DNA from: an uncultured Myxococcales bacterium
Lineage (GTDB): Bacteria > Myxococcota_A > Polyangia > Polyangiales > Polyangiaceae
NCBI GenBank assembly: GCA_937872925.1
Contig: CALMUT010000183.1
Span: 1-42,179 of the forward strand
Length of the DNA stretch: 42,179 bases
Reading direction: 5' to 3'
The position numbers were made by a program, and so were the translations under genes. How positions within the stretch are numbered: position 1 is the stretch's first letter; the number at the start of each line of letters is the position of its first letter. Positions 7,801-15,443 of the stretch are shown here, one piece after another. The notes below the pieces were generated by a model. The model had not been told where the DNA came from. It saw only the letters and a list, made by a program, of their open reading frames with translations, and did no database searches.

Positions 7801-8030
7801 GTGTGCATGCGGGGCCGGGGGACGCGGGCATTCACCGATGGCCCCCCGGACCCTTGTGATCAGTGCGTGTGCGATAAACCGCGGGCTCCGTGCCCCGATC
7901 TCAACAGCCACTGCCAGGCTGATCCTGACGGGAACTTCTCCTGCTGCGAGTGCCCGGAAGCGTGCTTGAAGCCGGCTCCTTCCTGCAACCTGTACCCCAA
8001 CACGAAGCTCTCTGAAGCTGCCCGTAGAAC
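7801..8030 (+). pseudogene. Cys-rich reading frame without a proper end (fragment?)
   Basis: This plus-strand frame encodes a compact Cys-rich segment (DPCDQCVCDKPRAPCPDL, then NFSCCECPEACLKPAPSC): about eleven cysteines in fifty residues, like a secreted disulfide- or metal-binding domain. The frame then runs antisense through the metallopeptidase gene and stops only at 8289. There is no clear Shine-Dalgarno, and an adjacent frame also starts with Cys-rich codons (MDLSCACG at ~7793). It is probably the 3' part of a decayed gene, frameshifted near 7810-7830. Confidence 0.35.
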
Positions 8031-8549
8031 TCAGGTGTTCGTGTGCGCCATCGCGTCGCGGAACACCACTTCAACTCGGTGCCCAGGGAGCGTCTCCTCC
8101 GCAAGAAGAGCTTCTGCGACCGCCGTGATCCCCGCCCAGTTGCCCGACAAGGCTTGCCTTGTCCACGCCTGTGCTTCGTCGAGCACAGTTTGGCGAACAT
8201 CCATATCGCCCTCGGCAATCGCGTCTGCCCAGACGATCGCCGTGTTCCAGTCAGCGGCGCCTCCCGCGTCGGTGGGCAGCGGGTGCTGATGCTTCTCGCA
8301 GAACATGTGGACGGCGAGTTCGCCCCCGACTAGCGAGCGGATCTCTTGGACAAGCATTTCCGTCTCTTCTTCGTCTAGGTAGGCGAGGTCCAAGTCCTCC
8401 GGTAGCTTGCCGTGGTCCGAGTGCCCCCGGCTAGCGTCGGCCGGCGCAATCGAGACGCTCACTACCGGTCGGCCTTGCAGCACGGCAAGGCAGGCGTGTG
8501 CTGCCTCGTGGTAAGCGACCAAAGTCTTATTGGCTGAGTCGGTGCTCAT
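8031..8549 (-). CDS. Stand-alone M41 (FtsH-like) zinc metallopeptidase domain
   Basis: 172 residues from the ATG at 8549. The zinc motif HEAAH (14-18) is an HExxH with flanking residues (VAYHEAAHACLAV) like the FtsH protease domain. A possible third metal ligand is Asp100 in GGAADWNTA, matching the FtsH Gly-Ala-x-Asn-Asp region. The helical remainder fits the M41 fold. There is no AAA+ ATPase domain and no transmembrane segment, so it cannot unfold substrates like FtsH. It could be a cytoplasmic peptidase needing a partner, or a regulator cleaving a specific protein, as stand-alone metallopeptidases in mobile elements do. The family call is by motif; the substrate is unknown. Confidence 0.7.
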   Translation of the reverse strand: MSTDSANKTLVAYHEAAHACLAVLQGRPVVSVSIAPADASRGHSDHGKLPEDLDLAYLDEEETEMLVQEIRSLVGGELAVHMFCEKHQHPLPTDAGGAADWNTAIVWADAIAEGDMDVRQTVLDEAQAWTRQALSGNWAGITAVAEALLAEETLPGHRVEVVFRDAMAHTNT

Positions 8550-8594
8550 GGGGCGAGTCTTTACCAAAACGCTGCGTAGTCAACCGGAGTGGCT

Positions 8595-8783
8595 TCAGCT
8601 CGTGAGTAGCGAAGCTACTCGCGAGCCAAGTTGCCAATAGTGACGCCCAAACGGAGATTTCTCAGCCAGTGAATTCCACGGCGAGCGCTTGGTTACGCAC
8701 ATCAAATGCCCGTACTTCTTCTGCCGGGCCAGAAGGGCGGCTTCACCGCCGTCGAGCACCCCGAGAACCGACTCTTTGATCAT
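8595..8783 (-). CDS. Small hypothetical protein
   Basis: 62 residues from the ATG at 8783, preceded on the minus strand by a purine-rich GGGAAAAGAG that can act as ribosome-binding site. The product is MIKESVLGVLDGGEAALLA..., with an aromatic/basic C-terminal half (KSPFGRHYWQLGSRVASLL). I do not recognise it. A longer frame to 8921 exists, but its extra N-terminus is Arg-rich and looks non-coding. It sits between the tyrosine recombinase and the metallopeptidase, all on the minus strand. Confidence 0.45.
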   Translation of the reverse strand: MIKESVLGVLDGGEAALLARQKKYGHLMCVTKRSPWNSLAEKSPFGRHYWQLGSRVASLLTS

Positions 8784-8938
8784 GCTCTTTTCCCATGCCA
8801 AGAAGCCAGACGCTGGAAACTCTGCACTGCGCGCCGTGGCATTCGCGCGGCCCATTCGGTGCGCTCTATTTCGCTCCCGAGCATTGCGCTTCGACAATGC
8901 CGAAATCTGAAGACGGCGCACCAGCTATTAACGCCGCA

Positions 8939-9982
8939 CTAGAGCCCGATGCCCTCGGCGGCGCACTCGCTGCGGGCGAGTTCTTCGGCCGCAATGTAAC
9001 CCATGGTCGTGCCGCTGTTCCGGTGACGGCATTGGCGCTGGATACTGTCAAGTGACCTGCCCTGTTTCCGTGCCGTGGTGGCAAGTCCCCGGCGCAGGCT
9101 GTACCCGCTGATTTTTTCTACCGTCGCTTTGGGAAACCCGGCGCGGCGTGCGGCGCTCTTCAGCAACTTACTGATGTCGCCGGGCCAGAGCTTGGCTTCG
9201 CTGAGTCGACCGTATGGCAAGCCGCGGAAAATCGGGCCGCTAACAATTTCGCTCGCGGCGAGCCAGTCTTCAAGCGCTGCGATCGGGCATGTGACTCGAT
9301 CCGAGCCGCGAGCAACGATGACGCTCTGCCCCTGCGATTCTTGATCGCCCTTGCTGTGGGGGATCGTTAATAGCAACCGGCCATTTTCAAGCACCTCCAT
9401 ATGCTCAAGCTCAACGGCGACGAGTTCTTCAGGCCGCGGCGCGCCGGCGAAGCCGAGCAGCATGGCGCATCTGTCACGAATCGCTTTGGCACCCCATCGC
9501 TGCGACAGGATCATCATGCGCAGCTCCGGCACGCTCAGGGGGTACGCCTTCCGTGGCGGCTTACCCTGCGACCTTTTGATACCCGCCCAGACCTTCTGAA
9601 GTGCCGGGTCTGACAGAGGTGACGGCAGGCGAGCTTGCTTGTGTGCGTCCGCCATGGCGGAGAGGAAAAGCGCGATGCTGGATACAGCCCCGCCTTGATC
9701 GGCACGAGCAACGATGTAGGCGGCGAGGGCTTCGGGTGCCGCTGGCAGCGCAGGCAAGCTGTCAGACTGCGTGGGCACGCCGAGCGCCAGGCACCACCGG
9801 GCGAAACCGCGTAGTGCCTTGCCGTAGGCCTTCCTCGTGTTCTTCGACTGGGATGCCTCAGCGTAGGTCCCGGCGCGCTCTGCGAGCGCTCCCAGCTCCG
9901 CCAGCGCCGTCTCCGACGCGACCACGATGTCCGTGGGCACCTCCGTGTTGATGTGCGCGTTAGTGTCCTTTACCGACCGCAC
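8939..9982 (-). CDS. Tyrosine recombinase with altered active-site box
   Basis: 347 residues from a GTG preceded by GAGAAAGAG. An N-terminal SAM-like core-binding domain (~40-145: SKNTRKAYGKALRGFARWC) is followed by the catalytic domain (~155-335). Catalytic residues can be placed: Arg183 (APRPEEL), Lys211 (PHSKGDQ), Arg297 (YSLRRG), His320 (RHRNSGTT) and nucleophile Tyr329 (MGYI). In box II the usual HxLR histidine is Tyr294. Recombinases of this class cut and rejoin DNA through a phosphotyrosine. It lies just after the acidic-protein gene on the same strand and away from the tRNA, so it is more likely a cargo or older-element recombinase than the integrase of the tRNA-linked element. Confidence 0.88.
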   Translation of the reverse strand: MRSVKDTNAHINTEVPTDIVVASETALAELGALAERAGTYAEASQSKNTRKAYGKALRGFARWCLALGVPTQSDSLPALPAAPEALAAYIVARADQGGAVSSIALFLSAMADAHKQARLPSPLSDPALQKVWAGIKRSQGKPPRKAYPLSVPELRMMILSQRWGAKAIRDRCAMLLGFAGAPRPEELVAVELEHMEVLENGRLLLTIPHSKGDQESQGQSVIVARGSDRVTCPIAALEDWLAASEIVSGPIFRGLPYGRLSEAKLWPGDISKLLKSAARRAGFPKATVEKISGYSLRRGLATTARKQGRSLDSIQRQCRHRNSGTTMGYIAAEELARSECAAEGIGL

Positions 9983-10011
9983 TTTTGGGGCTCTTTCTCA
10001 AAGAAGGACCC

Positions 10012-10062
10012 GCCCGCCCGGACGGGGACAAGCCGTGGCGTGGCATTACCGCTCGGGCGGGC
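10012..10062. repeat. 9-bp inverted repeat upstream of tyrosine recombinase
   Basis: GCCCGCCCG (10012-10020) and CGGGCGGGC (10054-10062) are perfect inverted copies 33 bp apart. They lie between the acidic gene and the recombinase start. This could be a long hairpin acting as attenuator, or a recombinase binding site. Confidence 0.4.
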
Positions 10063-10094
10063 AGGAAAGTTGTCACGAGAGCGCACCTGATCCC

Positions 10095-10355
10095 CTACTC
10101 CTCTTCTTCATCGTCGAACTCCGCATCGTCGTCGTCATCGAGTTCGTCGTCATCGTCATCGTCGTCGAGTGTGTCGTCGTCGCCGTCCTCGCCGTCGCCG
10201 CCCTCGTCATCGTCGAGTGAATCGTCGTCCTGGTAGTTGTCTTCCTCGACGTCATCATCATCGTGAAAGCCCTCCGCTTCTTCCTCTTCCTCAAGCGGAA
10301 TGGACACGAACGGGTGATCGTAGTTCTCGGCCTGGACTTGTGCGTTTCTATTCAT
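10095..10355 (-). CDS. Hyper-acidic protein (possible DNA mimic)
   Basis: 86 residues from the ATG at 10355, with GTGGAGG 5 nt upstream. After a short ordinary N-terminus (MNRNAQVQAENYDHPFVSIP) the rest is almost only Asp and Glu with a few Gly, Ser and Tyr (e.g. DDDDVEEDNYQ). Such chains are often disordered, bind cations or basic proteins, or imitate the phosphate backbone of DNA. The gene is 112 bp upstream of the tyrosine recombinase on the same strand and may modulate it; that is inference. The coding strand is a GAC/GAT/GAG tract that could vary in length by slippage. Confidence 0.75.
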   Translation of the reverse strand: MNRNAQVQAENYDHPFVSIPLEEEEEAEGFHDDDDVEEDNYQDDDSLDDDEGGDGEDGDDDTLDDDDDDDELDDDDDAEFDDEEEE

Positions 10356-10385
10356 CGAAACCTCCACGACCTAGGTAATCATCGG

Positions 10386-10868
10386 TCACCGCGGTGTCCA
10401 TCCATGGTTCGCTGGTGCGGGCACCCAAACGCCGGTCTGTTGATCAAACCAGAAGGTTCCGGAAGCGGTCGTCACCCAACGAACACCGTGTGCGTCGATC
10501 CACTCTGTCGTAGCAGGCGCGACAGGTTGTACCGGACTGTGATCTGTGGATTTGGTCGGCGGCACGAACGTCTCGACGACCTCGTGACGGTTCGCACTTC
10601 CCATCAAAGCGCCAGCTTCCGTTAGATCGTAAACGGTCGTTCCGTAGGCGTTTTTGCCTAGTTTGCGAACAAGACCTAGCTGCTCAAGAGCACCAAGTGC
10701 CCGCCCGGCGCCGCTCAAGATCTTACCTGAACCGCGTCCCCACGCGGCTTGCGCGAAGTCGTCGAGCGTGAACATGCGGTCGGTGGAGCACCGCATCGCA
10801 GCGGCACAAAGCCGAGCAGCCGTCGTGGGGCGGAGCTTGAACCTGGCCACTGCCTGACTAGTGGCCAT
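10386..10868 (-). CDS. Winged-helix-like protein
   Basis: 160 residues from the ATG at 10868, with a GGGGGT run ahead of it. The first ~95 residues look like a winged helix: MFTLDDFAQAAWGRGSGKIL as helix-turn-helix, then ALEQLGLVRKLGKNAYG followed by TTVYDLTEAG as the wing. The C-terminal third is Pro/Thr-rich and ends in a Trp-rich segment (VRWVTTASGTFWFDQ), perhaps a small WW-like beta unit. It lies 30 bp upstream of the acidic gene and is likely co-transcribed with it and the recombinase. It may regulate the group; no exact family recognised. Confidence 0.65.
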   Translation of the reverse strand: MATSQAVARFKLRPTTAARLCAAAMRCSTDRMFTLDDFAQAAWGRGSGKILSGAGRALGALEQLGLVRKLGKNAYGTTVYDLTEAGALMGSANRHEVVETFVPPTKSTDHSPVQPVAPATTEWIDAHGVRWVTTASGTFWFDQQTGVWVPAPANHGWTPR

Positions 10869-10882
10869 CTTGACCCCCAATT

Positions 10883-10905
10883 AGTGTGAGCACTTGGGAG
10901 TGTGA
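10883..10905. promoter_or_regulatory. Direct repeat upstream of winged-helix gene
   Basis: AGTGTGA occurs at 10883-10889 and 10899-10905, 16 bp apart and 15-37 bp upstream of the winged-helix start. It is a candidate operator for autoregulation. Confidence 0.25.
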
Positions 10906-11337
10906 TGACTGCCAAGCATAGACAAGCGCTGCACTAGCCGCGGTCTGGCGTGAAGTCCTACGTGCGCAGCTGGTCATTTCCAGAGTCTAGCAGCCGCTCT
11001 CGTCATGGAAAGAGCAACGGACTGAAAAATACCTTGATGGAGACCTCTCATTGCACATCCGTACGTCTCCTTGATGTCAGCCTGATGCGGTTCATGCGCA
11101 ACTTTGCTGCATAGGTTGCACACGTCTCGCCTTCGGTGCGCAGCTCCGTCCGAGTTCGTCCAAGGGCGTGCTCGCTACTAGGCGGCGCGCTTCGATTGGC
11201 GTAATCCGTGTAGCTGTGGAATATTCGTGGTGGGCGTGTCCGACGTCGGGCGGGGCCGCGCTTCAGTGAGTTAGAGCCAACGGGACTTCTCGTTCGACAG
11301 CGGACTGGGTTGGATTCAACAGCGCCCTAGCCGACGC
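10906..11337. other. Intergenic region without a supported gene
   Basis: No open frame with a ribosome-binding site is seen in these ~430 bases, which separate two minus-strand genes. The stretch 11020-11110 is less GC-rich than its surroundings, repeats CTTGATG (near 11033 and 11071) and carries GGAGAC/GTCTCC arms. It could hold a promoter or a small RNA. At 11277-11286 the bases CCAACGGGA resemble part of the tRNA-Glu 3' end, but the match does not extend. Confidence 0.35.
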
Positions 11338-12135
11338 CTATCGGAGGCGGGCAAGCGACCGAATCTCTACCGTCAGCGTTGTAACCACTCTCAATCGCAG
11401 TTCGCCCCCCGAGAACTCGACCTTGCGTAGCGCCTTATTGAGCGCATTTTGCGCCTTTTCTTGCCCGCGCAGGACCCTCCCATGCTCCCGCATGAGTTTT
11501 GACAGGGCCGCGCCATCCTGAATCGTTCCAGGCACGCTTACGATGGCTGGCGGGCAGAATTGTGGCGGCCCAAACCTCCTGGGGTCACGAGCTTGGAGTA
11601 AGCCTCGATAGAAGGAAACGTGGTGTCCGTACACGAGTAGCAACACTGCAGCACAGCGGTGCGGACACTTTGTGCGGTTGCTGGGTGGTGCGGTTCGCTC
11701 AATTGCGTTCACGAGTTGGCGGAGGCTTGCACGCGTGTCGGTGAGGGAGGGTCGGCCGCCGGCGCGAGACGCCACCCGAACGCCGCCGAAGAGCTGGGCT
11801 CCGCACAATACATCCAGCCAGAATCCTATTGAGCCTGTCTCCGGCGCGTCAACAGGAGTTGTGAGCTGCAAGGAGCCCGCTGGGACTTCGTTGGTTTGCA
11901 ACATGTTTCGTGGAGCCAGCGGGTGGTGCCAGAAGCACACCGCGGGCCCACCGGGTTCGGGCACCAGCGTCAATCGGCTGCGGACGCGGTCGATTTCATC
12001 GGGCGTCAGATCCGGTCCGAATCGTCGCGCACGTTGCAGGTCTTCGCCGAGGTCAAGCAGCCCGAGCTGAATGAGTAACCAGCTAGCTTCCTTGCGTAGG
12101 CTGGTTGTTGAGCGGCGCGCAGTCTGTCGTGCCAT
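11338..12135 (-). CDS. Hypothetical protein divergent from the replication module
   Basis: 265 residues, not recognised. A basic N-terminus (MARQTARRSTTSL) is followed by an alpha/beta body with scattered Cys and His (FWHHPLAPRNM, KCPHRCAAVLLLVYGHH) and a charged C-terminal helix (EHGRVLRGQEKAQNALNKAL). No signal peptide or long membrane segment. The gene starts 192 bp from the HTH gene in divergent orientation, the usual place for a repressor or accessory/cargo gene in phage-like elements. The start ATG has no strong Shine-Dalgarno. Confidence 0.6.
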   Translation of the reverse strand: MARQTARRSTTSLRKEASWLLIQLGLLDLGEDLQRARRFGPDLTPDEIDRVRSRLTLVPEPGGPAVCFWHHPLAPRNMLQTNEVPAGSLQLTTPVDAPETGSIGFWLDVLCGAQLFGGVRVASRAGGRPSLTDTRASLRQLVNAIERTAPPSNRTKCPHRCAAVLLLVYGHHVSFYRGLLQARDPRRFGPPQFCPPAIVSVPGTIQDGAALSKLMREHGRVLRGQEKAQNALNKALRKVEFSGGELRLRVVTTLTVEIRSLARLR

Positions 12136-12162
12136 GCACGGAACGTGACCAGCGAATAGGTG

Positions 12163-12224
12163 CTAGGCAACGGTTGATCGGTCGAAAAGCGAACCCTTGG
12201 CGTTGGTTGCCGCGATCTAGGCAA
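12163..12224. promoter_or_regulatory. Candidate operators in the divergent control region
   Basis: CTAGGCAA occurs twice in direct orientation (12163-12170 and 12217-12224), and GTTGCC (12206-12211) is an inverted copy of the GGCAAC in the first site. They lie between the divergent 11338-12135 gene and the HTH gene, as expected for a switch region. Confidence 0.35.
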
Positions 12225-12327
12225 GGGGTAACAGTCGGTGATTGCAGGGGATTCCTGGGTTTGGCTCGCGACGGTTACGTCGTTTTGGTTCGGGCATCCT
12301 GGCCCTACCCAACAAGAGGAGACCCAG

Positions 12328-12534
12328 ATGTCAACGACCAAGCTGCCAGGCCATCAACTCCGTGCGCTCGCCGTCGAAGCGAGCGTCCACCCTTCTACTT
12401 TCGCGAAGGCTGTTCGCGGAGAGCACGTCACGCCGATGCCCATGAGTCGCATCCGCGCCACGCTGGAACGCCACGGCATGGCGGACTTGCTGGCGGGGCC
12501 GCGCGCCACCAACACAACGGTAGCCGCTGGCTAA
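12328..12534 (+). CDS. Small HTH regulator at the head of the element module
   Basis: 68 residues from the ATG at 12328, preceded by AAGAGGAG. Almost the whole protein is one HTH: LRALAVEASVHPSTFAKAVR, then SRIRATLERHG, similar to Cro/LacI-type or excisionase-like folds. Being first in the replication operon and next to the repeats at 12163-12224, it may control the operon or act as an excision factor. Confidence 0.7.
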   Translation: MSTTKLPGHQLRALAVEASVHPSTFAKAVRGEHVTPMPMSRIRATLERHGMADLLAGPRATNTTVAAG

Positions 12535-12616
12535 CAACCACCTAAATCGCATCGAGCGCGTAGCCTGTGTTCCTTCGCGGGGAGGTAGGCGACGCGCCCG
12601 AAGAGAGGACGAATCC

Positions 12617-13039
12617 ATGCCAAGTATCCCATCGAGCTACCCAAAACGCAACCAAGCCGTCGTCGTCGATCCAGCGCTCCAACCTGAGCTGCAGCAGGCG
12701 TTCGAGCAGGCGTTTGAGGCCGCTCGCCGCCGGCCGCACGTGCAGCAACCACTGACAGGGTTTCGCTTCATCACCGTCATGCTGGTGGACCGCGACCCGG
12801 CGCCGTCGTGGCTCCCCCACGCAGCTGTGATCATCCAGGACCCGCGCCGGAGCGTTGAGGTTCTACATGCTCATGCCCGGGCACTCGCGACCAGACTGGA
12901 GCAGTTGGCGCCAAACTGCGCGAGGGCCCTCCGCGGCGAACTGCCAACCGGCGCCTCATGGGCGACGGAAATCGACCCCGGCCAACGGCACGTTGCCGTC
13001 TACCTGGTCACGGACCTCCGCGTTGGGGACGCGGCGTGA
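12617..13039 (+). CDS. Hypothetical protein coupled to the primase
   Basis: 140 residues from the ATG at 12617 with AGAGGAC upstream. Composition is that of a soluble protein: a helical start (LQPELQQAFEQAFEAARR), then strands (FRFITVMLVDRDP) and a final strand (RHVAVYLVTDLRV). No family recognised. Its stop overlaps the GTG start of the primase (GTGA, 13036-13039), so the two are probably made in fixed ratio. It may be a replication accessory protein. Confidence 0.65.
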   Translation: MPSIPSSYPKRNQAVVVDPALQPELQQAFEQAFEAARRRPHVQQPLTGFRFITVMLVDRDPAPSWLPHAAVIIQDPRRSVEVLHAHARALATRLEQLAPNCARALRGELPTGASWATEIDPGQRHVAVYLVTDLRVGDAA

Positions 13040-14046
13040 CTCGCTCTGACCAAGTCACCGTCATGCAACGGTTCGCCCGCAGCTTTCCCAAGCACCCGCA
13101 GCCCGGTCCATTGGACCAGGTCTGGTGCGTTCCTGTCGCACAGGCACTCGGCTTTCAGTTCGAGTTCGACGCGCATTTCGCCGCGTATGCCGTGCCGGAC
13201 AACCTGATGCGCCGCCTCAGTGTTGGTGCGCTGGACGCAGGAGTGGCAGTCGAAATGACGCACATCGTCTTTGACTTCGATTGTGCTGGCACGCACGGCA
13301 CTCCAGAGCCCGCGTCGGAAGCGTGGCGCATCAAATGGCGCGGACAAATTGAGGACCTCACCTGTGTCCACGCAAACCCGTTTACGTACGAAACGAGGGG
13401 CGGCGCAAGGTTGACCTATGCGTTGGCGGAACCCACCACTCTTCGCTCACGCGCCGACGCGCAGCGCTGGCGCCAAAACTACGCGATTGTGTGCTCGTAT
13501 CTCGCGCGACGCTTCGGTATCCTAGCAGACCCTGCCTGCGCTGACTGGACGCGCCTCTTTCGCCTGCCACATGTTGTGCGCGACGGCGTTAGGCAACAGT
13601 GGCGTGTACACGGGGACCCTTGTCAGATTGGGACGCTGGAGGTCAACGCCGAACAAGGTGACCTCGACGCGACCCGCGCGCTAGTACCCTCGGCCTTTCG
13701 CGCACCACGCATTGCGTGCCAGTTGCGTCCCTCCGATCAGAATCGGGACAGGCACCTCGGCGTTCTCTTTCACGCGCTGAATGCCCGCGGGCACGTCTTC
13801 GGTCAGCACGACAGCAGTTCGTATGCGGTGAAGTGCCCCAATGACGCAGAGCACACGACCGGATCTCCAGCTGACGGAAGTACGCTGCTCTATCTGCCAC
13901 GTCCCGGGGGTGAAGTGGGCGCCCTGCACTGCCTTCACGGTCACTGCACCGGCAAGACCGTTGGACAGTGGCTCGCACACTTCTCCCACGAGGAACTCGG
14001 CGCCGCACGCAACGCTGCTGGAATCCGGGGGTTCCAGTGGCGCTGA
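13036..14046 (+). CDS. Archaeo-eukaryotic-type primase with zinc-binding tail
   Basis: 336 residues from the GTG at 13036. Motif I is the metal-binding FDFD (Asp80, Asp82). A second conserved stretch, TRGGARLTYALAEP (~120-133), and RLFRLPH (~173-179) match the primase core of phage/plasmid AEP proteins. The C-terminal ~80 residues form a zinc-ribbon-like unit: Cys267 and His273, then Cys299, His301/303 and Cys304 (HCLHGHC). It would synthesise the RNA/DNA primer for the element. It is split from the helicase, which starts 10 nt before this stop; in P4 and many phages the two activities share one chain. Assignment is by motif, so I give no gene symbol. Confidence 0.75.
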   Translation: MTRSDQVTVMQRFARSFPKHPQPGPLDQVWCVPVAQALGFQFEFDAHFAAYAVPDNLMRRLSVGALDAGVAVEMTHIVFDFDCAGTHGTPEPASEAWRIKWRGQIEDLTCVHANPFTYETRGGARLTYALAEPTTLRSRADAQRWRQNYAIVCSYLARRFGILADPACADWTRLFRLPHVVRDGVRQQWRVHGDPCQIGTLEVNAEQGDLDATRALVPSAFRAPRIACQLRPSDQNRDRHLGVLFHALNARGHVFGQHDSSSYAVKCPNDAEHTTGSPADGSTLLYLPRPGGEVGALHCLHGHCTGKTVGQWLAHFSHEELGAARNAAGIRGFQWR

Positions 14047-15443
14047 TCACCAACAGAGGAGCGCTTTGCACTTCCCGTGTGTTTCCGCGTGCTGACGAAG
14101 TCGAGCTGGCCGAGGCGCTGATTGATGAGCTTTCGTCCGACGGTCAGCTCGTCTTCACCGAGGGTGACATGTATCAGTACAGCGAGGAACTTCACTACTG
14201 GGTGCGGTTGCCACCCGACAAGCTGAGCCGCGTCGTGATGAGCTTCGCAGGTGCTCCGCTCGGGTTCGACAAAGAGGGAAATCCCAAAGGGGCGCTCAAG
14301 ATTACCGCAAGCAAAGTGAAGGGGACGATCGAGTGCGCGAGTAATCTCTTGAGCAAGCCCGACTTCTTCGGTTCAGCACGAAGCGGCATCGTGTTCCGAA
14401 ATGCGTTCGTTTGCGCCACGCGCGACGGGATCCAGCTGTTTGCCCACAGTCCAGAGCACCGAGCGCGCTGTGGCTACGCATTCGACTACGACCCAGACGC
14501 GGTGCCGAATTTGTTCCTTGAGTTTCTGCGTAGTTGTTTTGCTGGCGATGGGGACGCTGTCGACAAGATGATGCTCGCGACGCAATACCCAGGGGTGTCT
14601 TTGCTCGGACGAGCGACGGCTTTCCAAAAGATCCTCATCGCCAAAGGTGATGGCGCGAACGGCAAGGGTGTTTTCACGCAGGTGGTTGATGCAGCGATGC
14701 CGGAGGGATCGACATGCGCGCTTCCGCCGCAAAAGTGGGACGTCGACTGCCACCGAGCCAGGCTTGTGGGCAAGCTCCTGAACCTGGTCCCCGAACTACC
14801 GGAGAGCGATATTTTGTGCTCGGAGACATTCAAGGCAGTGGTTGCCGGCGACAAACTCGTCGCCAAAAAGCTGTACCAGCAACCGTTCGACATGGTCCCG
14901 GTCGCTGGGCACATCTGCGCGGCAAACCGACTGCCAGCCACGAAGGACCCAACTCACGGCTTTTGGCGTCGACCTTTGATTCTCTTGTTTGAGAGGATTT
15001 TCGCGCCCGACGAGCAAGACTTGGATCTGGCGAAAAAGATCATCGAGACCGAACTGCCGGCCGTCGTGTCGCTGCTGGTCCGTTGTGGTCAGCTTGCACT
15101 CCGACAGGGTCACTTCACAGTTCCCGCGTCCTCGGACAGGGCAGTGGCCGAATGGCGCAAGAGTGCCGACCAGGTTCGAGCGTTCCTCGATGAGTGCTGC
15201 GTTGAACTGGACCCGAGTGCACCACGCACGGAGTGGACCAGGGCCACTCCGCTCTACGAGGCCTACAAGACTTGGGCGCGCGAAGCTGGTCATTTCCCGT
15301 TCGCCAGGAACAACTTCGGTGCTCGCCTAGCGGCCGCTGGACATGGGTCAGGTGAGGATTCCGAGGGCAACTTCTACCGGCTCAAGCTGGTTCGACCGAC
15401 GATGGTTGCAAGCGCGATGTTCCGCTTTGGGGTCCCCCAGTGA
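14037..15443 (+). CDS. SF3 helicase, D5/P4-primase C-terminal family
   Basis: 468 residues from the GTG at 14037, which has a GGGGG run upstream and overlaps the primase end by 10 bp. Residues ~20-180 resemble the D5_N region. The SF3 ATPase follows: Walker A GDGANGKG (204-211), Walker B region LLNLVPEL, motif C with ICAANRLPATKDPTHG, and the arginine finger FWRR (~308-311). A C-terminal winged-helix-like region (~400-450: TPLYEAYKTWAREAGHFPFA) probably binds DNA. It would unwind the element origin. The nearby AT-rich GAATTA patch is a candidate origin. An ATG-free extension back to 13968 is open but unlikely. Confidence 0.88.
   Translation: MALITNRGALCTSRVFPRADEVELAEALIDELSSDGQLVFTEGDMYQYSEELHYWVRLPPDKLSRVVMSFAGAPLGFDKEGNPKGALKITASKVKGTIECASNLLSKPDFFGSARSGIVFRNAFVCATRDGIQLFAHSPEHRARCGYAFDYDPDAVPNLFLEFLRSCFAGDGDAVDKMMLATQYPGVSLLGRATAFQKILIAKGDGANGKGVFTQVVDAAMPEGSTCALPPQKWDVDCHRARLVGKLLNLVPELPESDILCSETFKAVVAGDKLVAKKLYQQPFDMVPVAGHICAANRLPATKDPTHGFWRRPLILLFERIFAPDEQDLDLAKKIIETELPAVVSLLVRCGQLALRQGHFTVPASSDRAVAEWRKSADQVRAFLDECCVELDPSAPRTEWTRATPLYEAYKTWAREAGHFPFARNNFGARLAAAGHGSGEDSEGNFYRLKLVRPTMVASAMFRFGVPQ

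Noticed and set aside
11277..11290. Possible left att copy (CCAACGGGA) of the tRNA-Glu 3' end
   Set aside because: Only nine bases match and the following T-arm sequence differs. Similar short matches occur elsewhere, e.g. near 5472.
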